Shown here piece by piece: positions 43,886 through 52,504 of a stretch of DNA of 64,000 nt. Position 1 is the first letter of the stretch. Every line of letters begins with the position of its first letter. Source of the stretch: Bacillus sp. F19 (GTDB lineage Bacteria; Bacillota; Bacilli; Bacillales; Bacillaceae). Under the pieces are notes generated by a model. That model ran no database searches. It was not told the origin of the DNA and saw only the letters and a list, made by a program, of their open reading frames with translations. The translations under genes and the position numbers were made by a program. The stretch lies in assembly GCA_023823795.1 (NCBI GenBank), contig CP085710.1, positions 3,560,001 to 3,624,000 of the forward strand. The letters are read 5' to 3'.

Positions 43886-43937
43886 AATTCCGAGCTTCTT
43901 GAACTAACGCACCCATTAGTTCAAGAAGCTCGGAATT
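43886..43937. terminator. Perfect 22-bp stem hairpin, bidirectional terminator
   Basis: AATTCCGAGCTTCTTGAACT plus AA pairs perfectly with 43916-43937; loop of eight (CGCACCCA). It is followed by GTTTTATTT on plus. It lies three bases from the 43941-44801 stop. Confidence 0.85.
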
Positions 43938-43940
43938 GTT

Positions 43941-44801
43941 TTATTTGATTAGTAATCTTAAATCTATTCGATATATATCTTTTTCATCAATTAAATACAT
44001 AATAGACTTTCGACCAACTACTTCGAAGTCTTTAAGAATTTTACCATTTTCATTTACTGGTTTATAAGTAATTGTACATTTGTCTCGCAAGGAGTATAAG
44101 TATACCTTATCATTATTATAGGTCGGACCAAATAAGATATGGTCTCGCCATACTGCAAATGCTTTGCTGCCTTGAATTATAAGTTCATTAAAAACTCTAT
44201 AATCCCTCATATTTTTTAAATTTAATAATGGGAAATCAGAGTAGTAATAACAATAAATATCATCGTTAGAAACCACATTTAAAGCATAACAATCATCTAT
44301 TATAGGAATGTCTTTCTTTCCCAAAGAAAAATCAGAAAAGTCAAAGACTTGTTCTCCATTCGAATTAAAACAGCTTAAGCCACTTCCACCAACGGTATCT
44401 CCATAAACCCCTTCATCGAAATAACCTACCCAAATGTCTCCATTTTCTGACACCTGTAAATTTTCTATACCATCTCCCAAATGGAAAGAAATAATACTAG
44501 TACCGTAATCGTCAAAGATAGTAGCATTTTGAACTTTTTCATCCTCAGCCCTGGCATCAGCTAAAAGCCAACTATCGTATAACCGTTGAATATGATGGAA
44601 TGATTTAATTGTTGAAATTGTATACTTTTGAATTTCTTCATTATTAAAGTGATAAATATCGTACCTAAAGGTTTTTTTGGAGATTTTTTTGACACCCATA
44701 ATAATCAGTTGACCGTTAAAATCTGCTGAGAAACAAGTATATTCGTATCTACTTGGTAATTCTCTAATACTATAAATATGTTCTAAAGATAAAATATTCA
44801 A
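43941..44801 (-). CDS. Beta-propeller-like protein of unknown function
   Basis: 286 aa, TTG 44801 after AAGGAGT. No signal peptide. Repeating beta pattern with NGDIWVGYFDEGVYGD and a GLSCFNSNGEQVFDF blade-like block. I recall similar conserved hypotheticals in Bacillus. Cytoplasmic; function unknown. Repeat-bounded. Confidence 0.7.
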   Translation of the reverse strand: MNILSLEHIYSIRELPSRYEYTCFSADFNGQLIIMGVKKISKKTFRYDIYHFNNEEIQKYTISTIKSFHHIQRLYDSWLLADARAEDEKVQNATIFDDYGTSIISFHLGDGIENLQVSENGDIWVGYFDEGVYGDTVGGSGLSCFNSNGEQVFDFSDFSLGKKDIPIIDDCYALNVVSNDDIYCYYYSDFPLLNLKNMRDYRVFNELIIQGSKAFAVWRDHILFGPTYNNDKVYLYSLRDKCTITYKPVNENGKILKDFEVVGRKSIMYLIDEKDIYRIDLRLLIK

Positions 44802-44903
44802 TTATGTACTCCTTTTCTCTTTACTGTATTTAAAATATTAACTTAAATATAAGTTTTCTTTTTTCCTCCATTTGCGATTTCCTTTTTGTTAATTTTACCA
44901 TTT

Positions 44904-44982
44904 CTTATTGAACTAAACTGCCACTTTACTTCAATAAGAAGAGGCGACGCTTTGTTAAGCAATCGCCCCCTTATGGAATAAC
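44904..44982 (-). repeat. Full-length array repeat (79 bp)
   Basis: CTTATTGAACTAAACTGCC, inner TTCAATAAGAAGAGGCGACG, end GCAATCGCCCCCTTATGGAA then TAAC. 5' of the 43941-44801 gene. Confidence 0.9.
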
Positions 44983-45039
44983 ACACTAGGGCATAATTTA
45001 GATAACTGACCGATAGTTTAAGTATGTTTCTTCACAAGT

Positions 45040-45657
45040 TTAATTCTCTTTTCCTTTAAGGTTTATTTCTTCTATCCTCCATCTTTCTACGTTATCATAG
45101 GATTCTTTTGTCTTGATCATTACAAATTGATAATCATTTTTAATTTTTTCAACGGTATTATAGGTGAGGAATATTCTTTCTTTATCAATTCTAAATTCCC
45201 TTAGCTCAAGCACTGAATTAGGCATCCATTCAATTTCTCCAACGCTACAAGGGCAATTACCTGCACTGTCTTTTGGAGAGAAACCTATATTCTTTGAGGA
45301 TGAAAAAAAATTATAAAACTCTGACGTTTTATTAAATGATTCTACGTCTTTATAAGATTCAACGGTACTAATCGCATTTAAAAAATCTTGATAAGTAACT
45401 GGCGATTTCAAACCCTCAATGTCTTTTTCGAGGTTGGAAATATCTTCAGTTAATAGTTCGTTTTCCTGCTTTAATTCTTCTAAATTATTTGAACTATTTC
45501 CTAGGTCTTGTTTAAAGGTGGCGACTTGCTTTACTAAATTCTCCTTATCCTTTTTTAATTCCTCTGCAACATTTGAAATTCTTAGGTTATCTATGATAGC
45601 AATCGTAGTGAATATTAATACTATTAACAACGCATACGTTTTAAAGTTTTTCTTCAA
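45040..45657 (-). CDS. Membrane-anchored coiled-coil protein
   Basis: 205 aa from TTG 45657, seven bases after GGAGG; the frame opens at 45675. One N-terminal transmembrane segment (TYALLIVLIFTTIAII), then a coiled coil (about 30-80), then a globular outer domain with NCPCSVGEIEWMPNSVLELR. Probably extracytoplasmic. Function unknown. Repeat-bounded. Confidence 0.68.
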   Translation of the reverse strand: MKKNFKTYALLIVLIFTTIAIIDNLRISNVAEELKKDKENLVKQVATFKQDLGNSSNNLEELKQENELLTEDISNLEKDIEGLKSPVTYQDFLNAISTVESYKDVESFNKTSEFYNFFSSSKNIGFSPKDSAGNCPCSVGEIEWMPNSVLELREFRIDKERIFLTYNTVEKIKNDYQFVMIKTKESYDNVERWRIEEINLKGKEN

Positions 45658-45683
45658 ATCATAACCTCCTTCCAAAACTAAAA

Positions 45684-45775
45684 CTCAACAATCAAGGGAG
45701 ATTGCTCCATTAAAATGCCTTTACCTTAATAAGTAGAGGCAACACTTTGTTTAGCAATCGCTGCATTATTGTATC
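45684..45775 (-). repeat. Array repeat, extended copy
   Basis: CTCAACAATCAAGGGAGATT, then CTTTACCTTAATAAGTAGAG and GTTTAGCAATCGCTGCATTA. Looks like two overlapping half-copies; 5' of the 45040 gene. Confidence 0.8.
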
Positions 45776-45777
45776 CC

Positions 45778-46092
45778 TTAGTAAATAAAATAATAAATTA
45801 TAAAATAGCTGATGAAAAACAAAATCGAACCAACTAAAAATGGACTGATAATTAAATAAGTTTCTTCACGCTTGAGGTGATAACTTCCTGCTAACGAATT
45901 AAAAACTGAGTATTCAGAATTATTGGATAAAAAATTCCCTGAAGAACTTAGTAAAAAAGCAATGAAAATGAAGAAACAGGAGCCGAAGAACATTGTTTCT
46001 AAAAAATCTGTATCCCAAAAAACTATTGTCCCAGTAATTAATAAAGACTCAATTACCAATGTCAATAAGACCAATAAAATGTATCTCTTCAT
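45778..46092 (-). CDS. 104-aa membrane protein
   Basis: ATG 46092 after GGGGGTG. Four hydrophobic segments; between segments two and three SEYSVFNSLAGSYHLKREET. Function unknown. Last unit (5'-most) of the eight repeat-bounded minus-strand genes. Confidence 0.65.
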   Translation of the reverse strand: MKRYILLVLLTLVIESLLITGTIVFWDTDFLETMFFGSCFFIFIAFLLSSSGNFLSNNSEYSVFNSLAGSYHLKREETYLIISPFLVGSILFFISYFIIYYFIY

Positions 46093-46176
46093 ACTACACC
46101 CCCATTTTTATTGAATTATTTAAAATACGAAATTCATCATTATTAAGTTTCATTTTTCTAACAATTATAAAAATGT

Positions 46177-46208
46177 TTATTCAGCAATCCTGCCCTTTAA
46201 TGGAATAA
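46177..46208 (-). repeat. Short-form array repeat
   Basis: TTTATTCAGCAATCCTGCCC then TTTAATGGAATA. Both ends are joined without the inner block. 5' of the 45778 gene. Confidence 0.85.
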
Positions 46209-46347
46209 CACTTATATACATTTTAACATAAAAAGCCAAATCGCTTGGCGGAATTCATCACTAAAATACTTGTTGTCTTTTTCAAAACGTAGATATAACA
46301 ATACAAAGAAACAGTTCCATTCTAATTTGACTGTTTCTTTGCTAATC

Positions 46348-46728
46348 TTAAATTGAATCCATGATGTTTAATGGTCGTTTATTTTTATCGGGCAAAAGCA
46401 AGAACACATCATCGTTTATGTCAAATCCTTCAGGCTCCCAATCTTCTTCAGGAATTCCGCTTTCCTCGAAAACATTCCTCAGATAACTTATTGCTTCTTC
46501 CCAATCTGGAAACTCAACATATTCAAACGGTGGTTGCCCCTTGTCATTCCATGCTGCCCATTTTTTGTTCGGCAATTTAGTGATGAACCATTCTGCATCA
46601 GGAGGAATCGTAAATATGTGAAATGAGTGTTCATCTAACTCTTTCCAAGTAGAGAAACCCAGACTTTGGCCATACCGATCTAGTTCGTTAAGAAACATTT
46701 TCTGGAACAACTTACTTAAGATTCCCAT
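46348..46728 (-). CDS. Small acidic cytoplasmic protein, immunity-like
   Basis: 126 aa, ATG 46728 with AGGAGGCGA upstream. Trp-rich (STWKELDEHSFHIFTIPPDA, EWFITKLPNKKWAAWND) and acidic at the end (DWEPEGFDINDDVFLLLP). No signal peptide. Looks like an immunity protein; no family recognised. Confidence 0.7.
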   Translation of the reverse strand: MGILSKLFQKMFLNELDRYGQSLGFSTWKELDEHSFHIFTIPPDAEWFITKLPNKKWAAWNDKGQPPFEYVEFPDWEEAISYLRNVFEESGIPEEDWEPEGFDINDDVFLLLPDKNKRPLNIMDSI

Positions 46729-46807
46729 CGTTTATCGCCTCCTGGCTATATAATGATATCTGCTCTTTGGCTTAAGAACTTGAGTTAAAAGTCTCTTCCA
46801 GTCATCA

Positions 46808-46820
46808 CCCCCCCCCCCCC
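46808..46820. repeat. Poly-C tract (13 C)
   Basis: Run of 13 cytosines about 75 bp upstream of the 46897 gene. Such tracts slip during replication and can switch promoters; also prone to sequencing error. Confidence 0.9.
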
Positions 46821-46896
46821 TTTCCATATGAACATTATTTTCATAATCAATTACTTATTGGAGAAAATAAAAAGAATAATATTAGGAGGGTTCTAC

Positions 46897-47391
46897 ATGA
46901 AGAAAATCTCATATGTTTGCTGCTCATTAGTCATCCTGTTCTTTTACTTTTTACCAACTGGAGCAAACGCTTTAACCTTTGATACCTTACCAATCAAACA
47001 AACAAGTAAACAGTGGTCAGTTCAAGTTGGGGAAGCTATAGATGAAAAAGAAAATGTAAAACCAGTTAAGGGAAAATTTCACACTTACTCCTTAGAAGTT
47101 GATAACATTGGTAAGGATGCATTTTCTGTGGAAATTAATATGTTTAGAAATGAACCTAATTCTAAAACCAAATTCTCACTTTTTAGTTGTCCTGATGAAT
47201 GGGATTGCAATAAAGATCGTTTGAAAATGGCGAAATCTACTGCAAAACAGTTAAATGATGGGATGCCTTATAAATTTCAAAATTTTCTTCTGGCTGAAAA
47301 AGCAACGGAATTGGAAGTGGAAATCATTTGGACTCAAGATAAAAATGGCAGACCTTTAAAAGAAACGTTTACATTTACCCCTGAAAACTAA
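46897..47391 (+). CDS. Secreted protein of unknown function
   Basis: 164 aa from ATG 46897, with TAGGAGGG upstream; the frame opens at 46828. Signal peptide ending near ANALTF. The mature part starts FDTLPIKQTSKQWSVQVGEA and is beta-rich, with one Cys pair (SCPDEWDC). The poly-C tract lies in its promoter region. No family recognised. Confidence 0.72.
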   Translation: MKKISYVCCSLVILFFYFLPTGANALTFDTLPIKQTSKQWSVQVGEAIDEKENVKPVKGKFHTYSLEVDNIGKDAFSVEINMFRNEPNSKTKFSLFSCPDEWDCNKDRLKMAKSTAKQLNDGMPYKFQNFLLAEKATELEVEIIWTQDKNGRPLKETFTFTPEN

Positions 47392-47438
47392 AACCGATAC
47401 AAACAAAGTAATTGGTTAAAATATGCCAAGTGAATAGA

Positions 47439-47473
47439 AATGATCAAGCCTCTTCTTGAGGCTTGATCATTTT
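47439..47473. terminator. Bidirectional terminator between convergent genes
   Basis: AAATGATCAAGCCTC/GAGGCTTGATCATTT, a 15-bp perfect stem with a 5-base loop. Confidence 0.9.
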
Positions 47474-47691
47474 ATTAATTTCTTGCAAACATCACAAAGA
47501 CCAACCTCATTTATATGAAGGCATTTAAAAAACGTCCGTAGATTATCCGCCGCTGCAGATATATCATCGTCATAAGTTGACAGTCCCAGTGGCAATTCTG
47601 GCTTGTACCCAATATCCTGACAAGCATTGCATTGATTGATCCATTTTCTAAGCTTTGGATACATCATCAAATACTCTTCACCTTCTGTCAT
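47467..47691 (-). CDS. Small protein with two Cys pairs
   Basis: 74 aa, ATG 47691 after GGGAGGGAT. NQCNACQDIGYKPELP (near 19-34) and GLCDVCKKLI at the end give two CxxC motifs, probably one zinc site. I recall this as a conserved small hypothetical in Bacillus. Function unknown. Confidence 0.7.
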   Translation of the reverse strand: MTEGEEYLMMYPKLRKWINQCNACQDIGYKPELPLGLSTYDDDISAAADNLRTFFKCLHINEVGLCDVCKKLIK

Positions 47692-47714
47692 AGGTGTATC
47701 CCTCCCTAGTTCTG

Positions 47715-48977
47715 TTATCTCAATTTTTCATACTCCCAAATCTTAATCCTATTCCCCTCCTTCCTAAATGTGTGGACTTCGTCTACATCATCACATAAAC
47801 GTCTGAAGCTCACGTCCGAAATAGGATAAATTTCAAATTTTGAATCATCGCCCCATTTAAAGTAGATCTTTTTTTGTTCTTCGGTGACAGTCAGTCTTCT
47901 TCCATCCGTACTCTCATAAACTCCTAAATAAGAGTCAAGCAGTTTTGAAGAAATCGGATAAGGTTCCTTTAATGGTGAAGGGTGCGGATGTCCAAAAATG
48001 ATTGCAGCGATGCCATATGAAATAGTGTACCAATTAATGAAATCATAATTGCCCAGCATGAAAATGCTTACCTTATCGTCAAGATATCGATCGATAAGAC
48101 TGACAAAGCCGCTTATCTTCCCCGCATGCAGGACTCTTCTACGTTCAAATTGGGTTTCCACAAACCACCCATAGCCATAATTATTACGATTAGGTGAAAA
48201 GATTTTGTCTAGGGTCTCATTAGAAAGAACGCTCTCACTGTAAAGTGCCTGATCCCATTTAAGCAAATCTCGGACAGTAGAATACATTCCTCCATCAGAA
48301 AAATACTTTGACATTTCCACATATGGTGCATTCTCCATTACTTGTTCAGGTCTAATGTAACCCGCCGCCCTATTTGCCAGAATGGAATTTTGATGATCAC
48401 AACCTGTGCTATGCATATCTAATGGTGTCAAGATGTAATCATTCAATGCTTCTTCGAATTTTTTAGAGGTTACTCGCTCGATAATCAAGCCTAGTAATAA
48501 ATATCCTGAGTTGCTGTACTTCCAATCAGATCCTGGTTCAAAATCCAACGTTTCGTTTTTAAACAAAGAGATAAATTGGTCAGGCGTTAAATAAAGCTTG
48601 TCTTCCCGATCAAAGAAAGTGGAAACACAGTCGTAATAGTCAGGTATACCAGATGTATGGGTTAGCAGATGGTGGATAGTAATTTCGTTGCTGAATTCAG
48701 GATATTCTGGAAAGAAAGCTGCCAATTTATCTTCTACTTTGAGGAGTCCTTTTTCATTTAGGATCATGATGAGTGCTGCTGTAAATTGTTTTGTAATAGA
48801 GGCGATGCGGAATTTGGTGGTTGGGGCATTTAATACTTGATGTTCCAAATTAGAAAAGCCATAGCATTCTTCAAATATAATTCTACCTTCTATGGCGACT
48901 AATACATTGCCACTGATTGGGAATGATTTTGCGTAATGATTCATGTAATCGGATATCCGCTTTTTCAAGTTCTTCAA
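47715..48977 (-). CDS. Serine hydrolase, class C beta-lactamase/penicillin-binding family
   Basis: 420 aa, TTG 48977 after AAGGAGG. Catalytic motifs S60-I-T-K63, Y154-S-N156 and HAGKISG (about 290) are all present, in a beta-lactamase/DD-peptidase fold, plus a C-terminal lipocalin-like domain (LGVYESTDGRRLTVTEEQKK). No signal peptide is visible, so it is more likely an intracellular peptidase or esterase than an antibiotic-resistance enzyme. Confidence 0.87.
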   Translation of the reverse strand: MKNLKKRISDYMNHYAKSFPISGNVLVAIEGRIIFEECYGFSNLEHQVLNAPTTKFRIASITKQFTAALIMILNEKGLLKVEDKLAAFFPEYPEFSNEITIHHLLTHTSGIPDYYDCVSTFFDREDKLYLTPDQFISLFKNETLDFEPGSDWKYSNSGYLLLGLIIERVTSKKFEEALNDYILTPLDMHSTGCDHQNSILANRAAGYIRPEQVMENAPYVEMSKYFSDGGMYSTVRDLLKWDQALYSESVLSNETLDKIFSPNRNNYGYGWFVETQFERRRVLHAGKISGFVSLIDRYLDDKVSIFMLGNYDFINWYTISYGIAAIIFGHPHPSPLKEPYPISSKLLDSYLGVYESTDGRRLTVTEEQKKIYFKWGDDSKFEIYPISDVSFRRLCDDVDEVHTFRKEGNRIKIWEYEKLR

Positions 48978-49241
48978 TTTAATCCTCCTTCATTCTTTTG
49001 AATATCTCACTCCATGCTGGGAGATAACTTCTAAAGTAAATCAGTCTGATTATTAAGGGATGCGATTTGTTAACCACCCGCAAAAAAGCAAAGGTAAAAT
49101 CATTATAATTTAACTTAAATAAGATGGCTGTTTTCGTAAGGTATTCCTTGATTTTATAGAATAGAATATATAATATAGTTGAATTCGCAATTTTCTGTGC
49201 TGGGGATTCGAATAGCTAGGGAATGGGTGGCTGGATATTTA

Positions 49242-49427
49242 ATGAAGAGTTGGTTGAAAAACATAGTTGTATTTTTATGGATGGTACTTTTTATTTATCT
49301 TGCTAATTTTTTTGGCATACCAAAAAACAATTACTACTTATTTTTAGGTACTCCATTATTAATTGGAAGTATATTTTTAATTCTTTCCTTTTTTGAAAAA
49401 TGGGATAAAGATAAAAATAATAAATAA
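49242..49427 (+). CDS. 61-aa membrane protein
   Basis: ATG 49242; the frame opens at 49179. Two hydrophobic segments (residues 5-22 and about 29-49) and a charged end (EKWDKDKNNK). A diverged array-repeat trace (TTATTAAGGGATGCGATTTG) lies at 49051-49070. Function unknown. Confidence 0.6.
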   Translation: MKSWLKNIVVFLWMVLFIYLANFFGIPKNNYYLFLGTPLLIGSIFLILSFFEKWDKDKNNK

Positions 49428-49591
49428 TTTGAACTTGATGATAATAGTAATCAGGCCCATGTTCCGTCCGAGAACTGGGCTATTTATTTTGCTTTCAGTA
49501 TTACTCGATTTATTCTTCACGCTGCACGAAATCATTCATTTCCCCTTTTACTGAAGAAAAGCCCTTTTTCGGTCGAAAAACTCAGCAAATG

Positions 49592-50047
49592 CTAATCTTC
49601 AAACAGCTCTTTTTTCTGTTCCTTGGTTAATCCCGTGAAGAATTTTTTATGTACCCGTAATTCTTTTTCTTTTTTAGGAAACACCCTTTCAAACCACGTT
49701 ACAGCAATAGGAGTATGTTCAGGTTGAGCACTAACTTTTTCTAAAAACCATTCATACTCTTTGACGATTTCATCCGTCAAAAGGGAAAGATCTTTTTTTC
49801 GGCTTGTATAATCTCGTTCTGCTAGTTCTCTTGCTGAAATAGGAACCTTTATCTTTTTAACCACCCCTAATTCGGAAGGTAAGCGTTCATCATCCAAAGA
49901 AACAAAATAATAGATGTAGTGAGGCAGTCTAAAAAGCCCCTTTTTAGTATCTTTTTTATCTGCTATATAGAGCCAGCTACCTTTTGAGGCATAGCAATTC
50001 CGCTCTTCATTATGAATCGCAGTCAGCATCTTATCAAATGTTTTCAT
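49592..50047 (-). CDS. Protein of unknown function
   Basis: 151 aa from ATG 50047, with AGGAGATG upstream. Begins MKTFDKMLTAIHNEERNCYA; contains LFRLPHYIYYFVSLDDERLP (near 40-60) and a basic Lys-rich end. Cytoplasmic. No family recognised. Confidence 0.65.
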   Translation of the reverse strand: MKTFDKMLTAIHNEERNCYASKGSWLYIADKKDTKKGLFRLPHYIYYFVSLDDERLPSELGVVKKIKVPISARELAERDYTSRKKDLSLLTDEIVKEYEWFLEKVSAQPEHTPIAVTWFERVFPKKEKELRVHKKFFTGLTKEQKKELFED

Positions 50048-50279
50048 AGAACATCTCCTATTCATACGCTCCACTCACTTATTTAGCTGAAAAAACTCAC
50101 TTTTACACGTTCCCTTCAGTATAGGACAAAACCTCCTGACAAAAACAAGAATAATCCAATACCGTAACAAACTTAGCTGCACATAAAAATCCCTCGCCAA
50201 CGATATAAAGCGAAATTATCTTTCTAGGGGTATCGTGTCACTGGAAAGTATAAGAAAAGATGTCTTCTCTTCCGAATCT

Positions 50280-50732
50280 TTAGTCGTCAAAGTTCCCTTT
50301 ATATGGATTTGCATAAAGATCAATGTCAAATTCCGCACCGACTTGATTCGCAAATTCGATCTGATCACTTTCTAAATGGAGTCCTGGCGTCACTCCGTCT
50401 TCCATCACGATCACAATGGTAATTTGAGTTGTTAGACCGTATTTCAATTTTAAACGATTGATGATCTCCGTCTTGTTTTTAAGCGGTTTAAGAACCTGGT
50501 CCAATTGATCCTTCACATCAAAACTTTCTTCATATGTTGTGCCGAACGACCATGATGTTTCTTTTCGATAGATTCGTCCTTTTGTCACCACATTTGGATT
50601 GGGCGGTCTGACTATGAGATCTCCCTTATTGTATACTTCATTTGGTTCAATCCCTAGCATTTCTGTTACCTCATCCGTCGGAAATGTTTCTCCAAATAAT
50701 GAGAAGTATGCCATTACCTGTGTTTGATCCAA
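50280..50732 (-). CDS. DUF4279-family protein
   Basis: 150 aa, TTG 50732 after GGAGAGG. Typical pattern: AYFSLFGETFPTDEVTEMLG (8-27), then TSWSFGTTYEESFDVKDQLD (59-78) and LHLESDQIEFANQVGAEFDI near the C-terminus. DUF4279 proteins are small cytoplasmic proteins in immunity-gene clusters; role unproven. Confidence 0.85.
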   Translation of the reverse strand: MDQTQVMAYFSLFGETFPTDEVTEMLGIEPNEVYNKGDLIVRPPNPNVVTKGRIYRKETSWSFGTTYEESFDVKDQLDQVLKPLKNKTEIINRLKLKYGLTTQITIVIVMEDGVTPGLHLESDQIEFANQVGAEFDIDLYANPYKGNFDD

Positions 50733-51162
50733 GCGATCCTCTCCAATTCGTATTCATCTATGTCTGTTTATACCATTCAGTAATTATTTCTAGAAAGGCA
50801 TTGATTTATTATACTCAACTTTTTCAACCGTTTGTGCCAACAATGACCCTACCTAAAAAATACTATTACTTCTATACTACAAGAAAATTTGTAATAAAAA
50901 TACTAGAGAACAACTTATATCAGCTGATGCCCCGACTGATCTCCTTTCCACCTAGGAGGGTGGAAAAAATCCATGATTAAAATAGGAGCAAACTCTTATC
51001 TCCGCTTTTTAAAACTGTTTTGTTTCTTTCACAATAGGAAACTGGGTATTTGTTAAAGTATAAATAAGTGTTATTCCGTTAAATGGCAGGATTGCGGAAG
51101 AAGGGATTGATCCTTTTTTAGCGAAATTAAAATTTCATAAGTCTTTCAATAAGGGAGTTGGA
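50733..51162. other. 430-bp region without a convincing gene, one array repeat
   Basis: A/T-rich. Holds a TTTCCACC/GGTGGAAA hairpin at 50945-50966 without a clear U-tract, and the short array repeat GTTATTCCGTTAAATGGCAG then GATTGC at 51070-51095 in plus orientation, 5' of the nucleotidyltransferase gene. The 50642-50980 plus frame is judged a shadow. Confidence 0.6.
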
Positions 51163-52002
51163 TTGTTATGTGTGGGATTTGAAACAAGATGGAAAAAAAG
51201 AGATTTAGAAATTCCAAAACATCGTCATATTTTATTAAATGCAATTGAAAATGATTTACTAAGTGATGAAAATGTATTAGCTATTTTTTATGGAGGTTCA
51301 CTAGGAAATCAAAATACAGACTTATATTCTGATATTGACCTCCGAATAGTTGTCAAAAATGAAGTGTTTGAAGAATATAGGTTGAACAAAAAACAGAGAG
51401 CTAAAAACTGGGGTAAAGTTCTATTTTTTGAAGACTTCCCTTGGGCAACTCATAGCATTGCACATTATGATTCTTTTATTAAGGTGGATACTTTTTATTA
51501 CAAAACAAAGGATATTGTGCCATCAGTTTGGCTTCAAAATATTAAAATTGTTCACGATACTACTGGCTTGATGAAAGATGTATTAGAAAAATCAATGGTT
51601 TTATCCTATATACCAACAATTCAAGAAGTAGAGATATGGAGAACGAAATTTTTTGCATATGTTCACGAAACCTATCGAAGAGTAATGAGAAAAGAAATAT
51701 ATTATGCTTTACATTGTTTAGATAACTTACGCTTATCAATGACAACAGCTTGGTATATGGAAGTAGGCATACATCCTAACACTTTCGGAGATTGGGCAAA
51801 ATTAGAAGGTGGAAGAAGTAAATTATACGATTGGCAGCTATCACTTCTAGAACATTGGTGTAGTAGCAGAGAACCTGTTGAAATAATTAATGTGATACAA
51901 AGTATGGTTCCAGAATTTAAAAAAGTTCATAAGAGTCTATGTGATGAGCTGGGCTTAGAAGAAAACCCTGAATTGGTTGATGAAATTCTTAGTATGGTTT
52001 AA
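51163..52002 (+). CDS. Nucleotidyltransferase (aminoglycoside 6-adenylyltransferase-like)
   Basis: 279 aa, TTG 51163 after AAGGGAG. N-terminal nucleotidyltransferase core: IFYGGSLGNQNTDLYSDIDL (about 42-61) with the metal-binding D-x-D in SDIDLRI, and a third acidic residue in IKVDTFYY. The C-terminal half is helical (HETYRRVMRKEIYYALHCLD). It resembles ANT(6)-type enzymes and related MNT-domain proteins. An antibiotic substrate is possible but not shown by the sequence. Confidence 0.8.
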   Translation: MLCVGFETRWKKRDLEIPKHRHILLNAIENDLLSDENVLAIFYGGSLGNQNTDLYSDIDLRIVVKNEVFEEYRLNKKQRAKNWGKVLFFEDFPWATHSIAHYDSFIKVDTFYYKTKDIVPSVWLQNIKIVHDTTGLMKDVLEKSMVLSYIPTIQEVEIWRTKFFAYVHETYRRVMRKEIYYALHCLDNLRLSMTTAWYMEVGIHPNTFGDWAKLEGGRSKLYDWQLSLLEHWCSSREPVEIINVIQSMVPEFKKVHKSLCDELGLEENPELVDEILSMV

Positions 52003-52013
52003 TAAAAAATATT

Positions 52014-52041
52014 AAAAAGGTAGCGAAGTTGCTGCCTTTTT
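52014..52041 (+). terminator. Terminator after the nucleotidyltransferase gene
   Basis: AAAAAGGTAGC/GCTGCCTTTTT (one G-T pair) with a 6-base loop, just after the stop. Confidence 0.88.
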
Positions 52042-52056
52042 GTCATCTGAATAGTC

Positions 52057-52103
52057 CTTATTCAATTAAAGGGGGCTTATCCTGAACAAGATAAGTCTTC
52101 TAT
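52057..52103 (+). repeat. Dispersed array repeat
   Basis: CCTTATTCAATTAAAGGGGG then CTTATCCTGAACAAGATAAG, plus orientation, 5' of the 52196 gene. Confidence 0.82.
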
Positions 52104-52195
52104 TTTTATGCAAATAGTTATTGTTATTATGTTTCCAATTTGAAATACTTGGTATTATGTGATAGGAAATTCTATGGTCTGAAAAGGAGCTTTCG

Positions 52196-52384
52196 ATGGA
52201 AAAGTTAAAAATGAAATTAAATGTCCCTCAAATAATACTTATGTCCGTTTTTGTTGCCACAGTAGTTACTATTTCAAACTCTCTCATAGACTGGGATAAA
52301 AGGATATATGCTGGAATTTTTGCTGGATTGACAACCATTGTCGGTGCACTAATAGCCAAGGTTATTATAAAGGATAAAGATTAA
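52196..52384 (+). CDS. 62-aa membrane protein
   Basis: ATG 52196 after AAAGGAG. Two hydrophobic segments (about 10-27 and 37-57), with a charged loop (DWDKR) and end (KDKD). Repeat-bounded. Function unknown. Confidence 0.65.
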   Translation: MEKLKMKLNVPQIILMSVFVATVVTISNSLIDWDKRIYAGIFAGLTTIVGALIAKVIIKDKD

Positions 52385-52408
52385 ATGTAATAAACTTAAT
52401 ACCCCATA

Positions 52409-52460
52409 TTAAACAATCGTGGGCGATTGTTTAACAAAGTACCGCCTCAATGATAAGAAG
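52409..52460 (+). repeat. Dispersed array repeat with inner block
   Basis: TTAAACAATCGTGGGCGATT, GTTTAACAAAGTACCGCCTC and ATGATAAGAAG: plus-strand version of the long form, 5' of the 52505 gene. Confidence 0.85.
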
Positions 52461-52504
52461 TTAGTTCTATTTTAAAATTGAAATTAGAAATAAGGGGGGA
52501 CACA

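Noticed and set aside
42358-45775. Array repeats as integron attC sites (GCTTAAC matches RYYYAAC)
   Set aside because: Only one such core per repeat, no paired inverse core, no IntI-like recombinase in the window; the resemblance is to layout, not to attC sequence.
47715-48977. Beta-lactam resistance gene
   Set aside because: Catalytic motifs fit the wider serine hydrolase family, but no signal peptide is visible; an antibiotic role is not supported.
50642-50980. 112-aa plus-strand frame
   Set aside because: Overlaps the DUF4279 gene on the opposite strand and has an atypical composition; judged a shadow.
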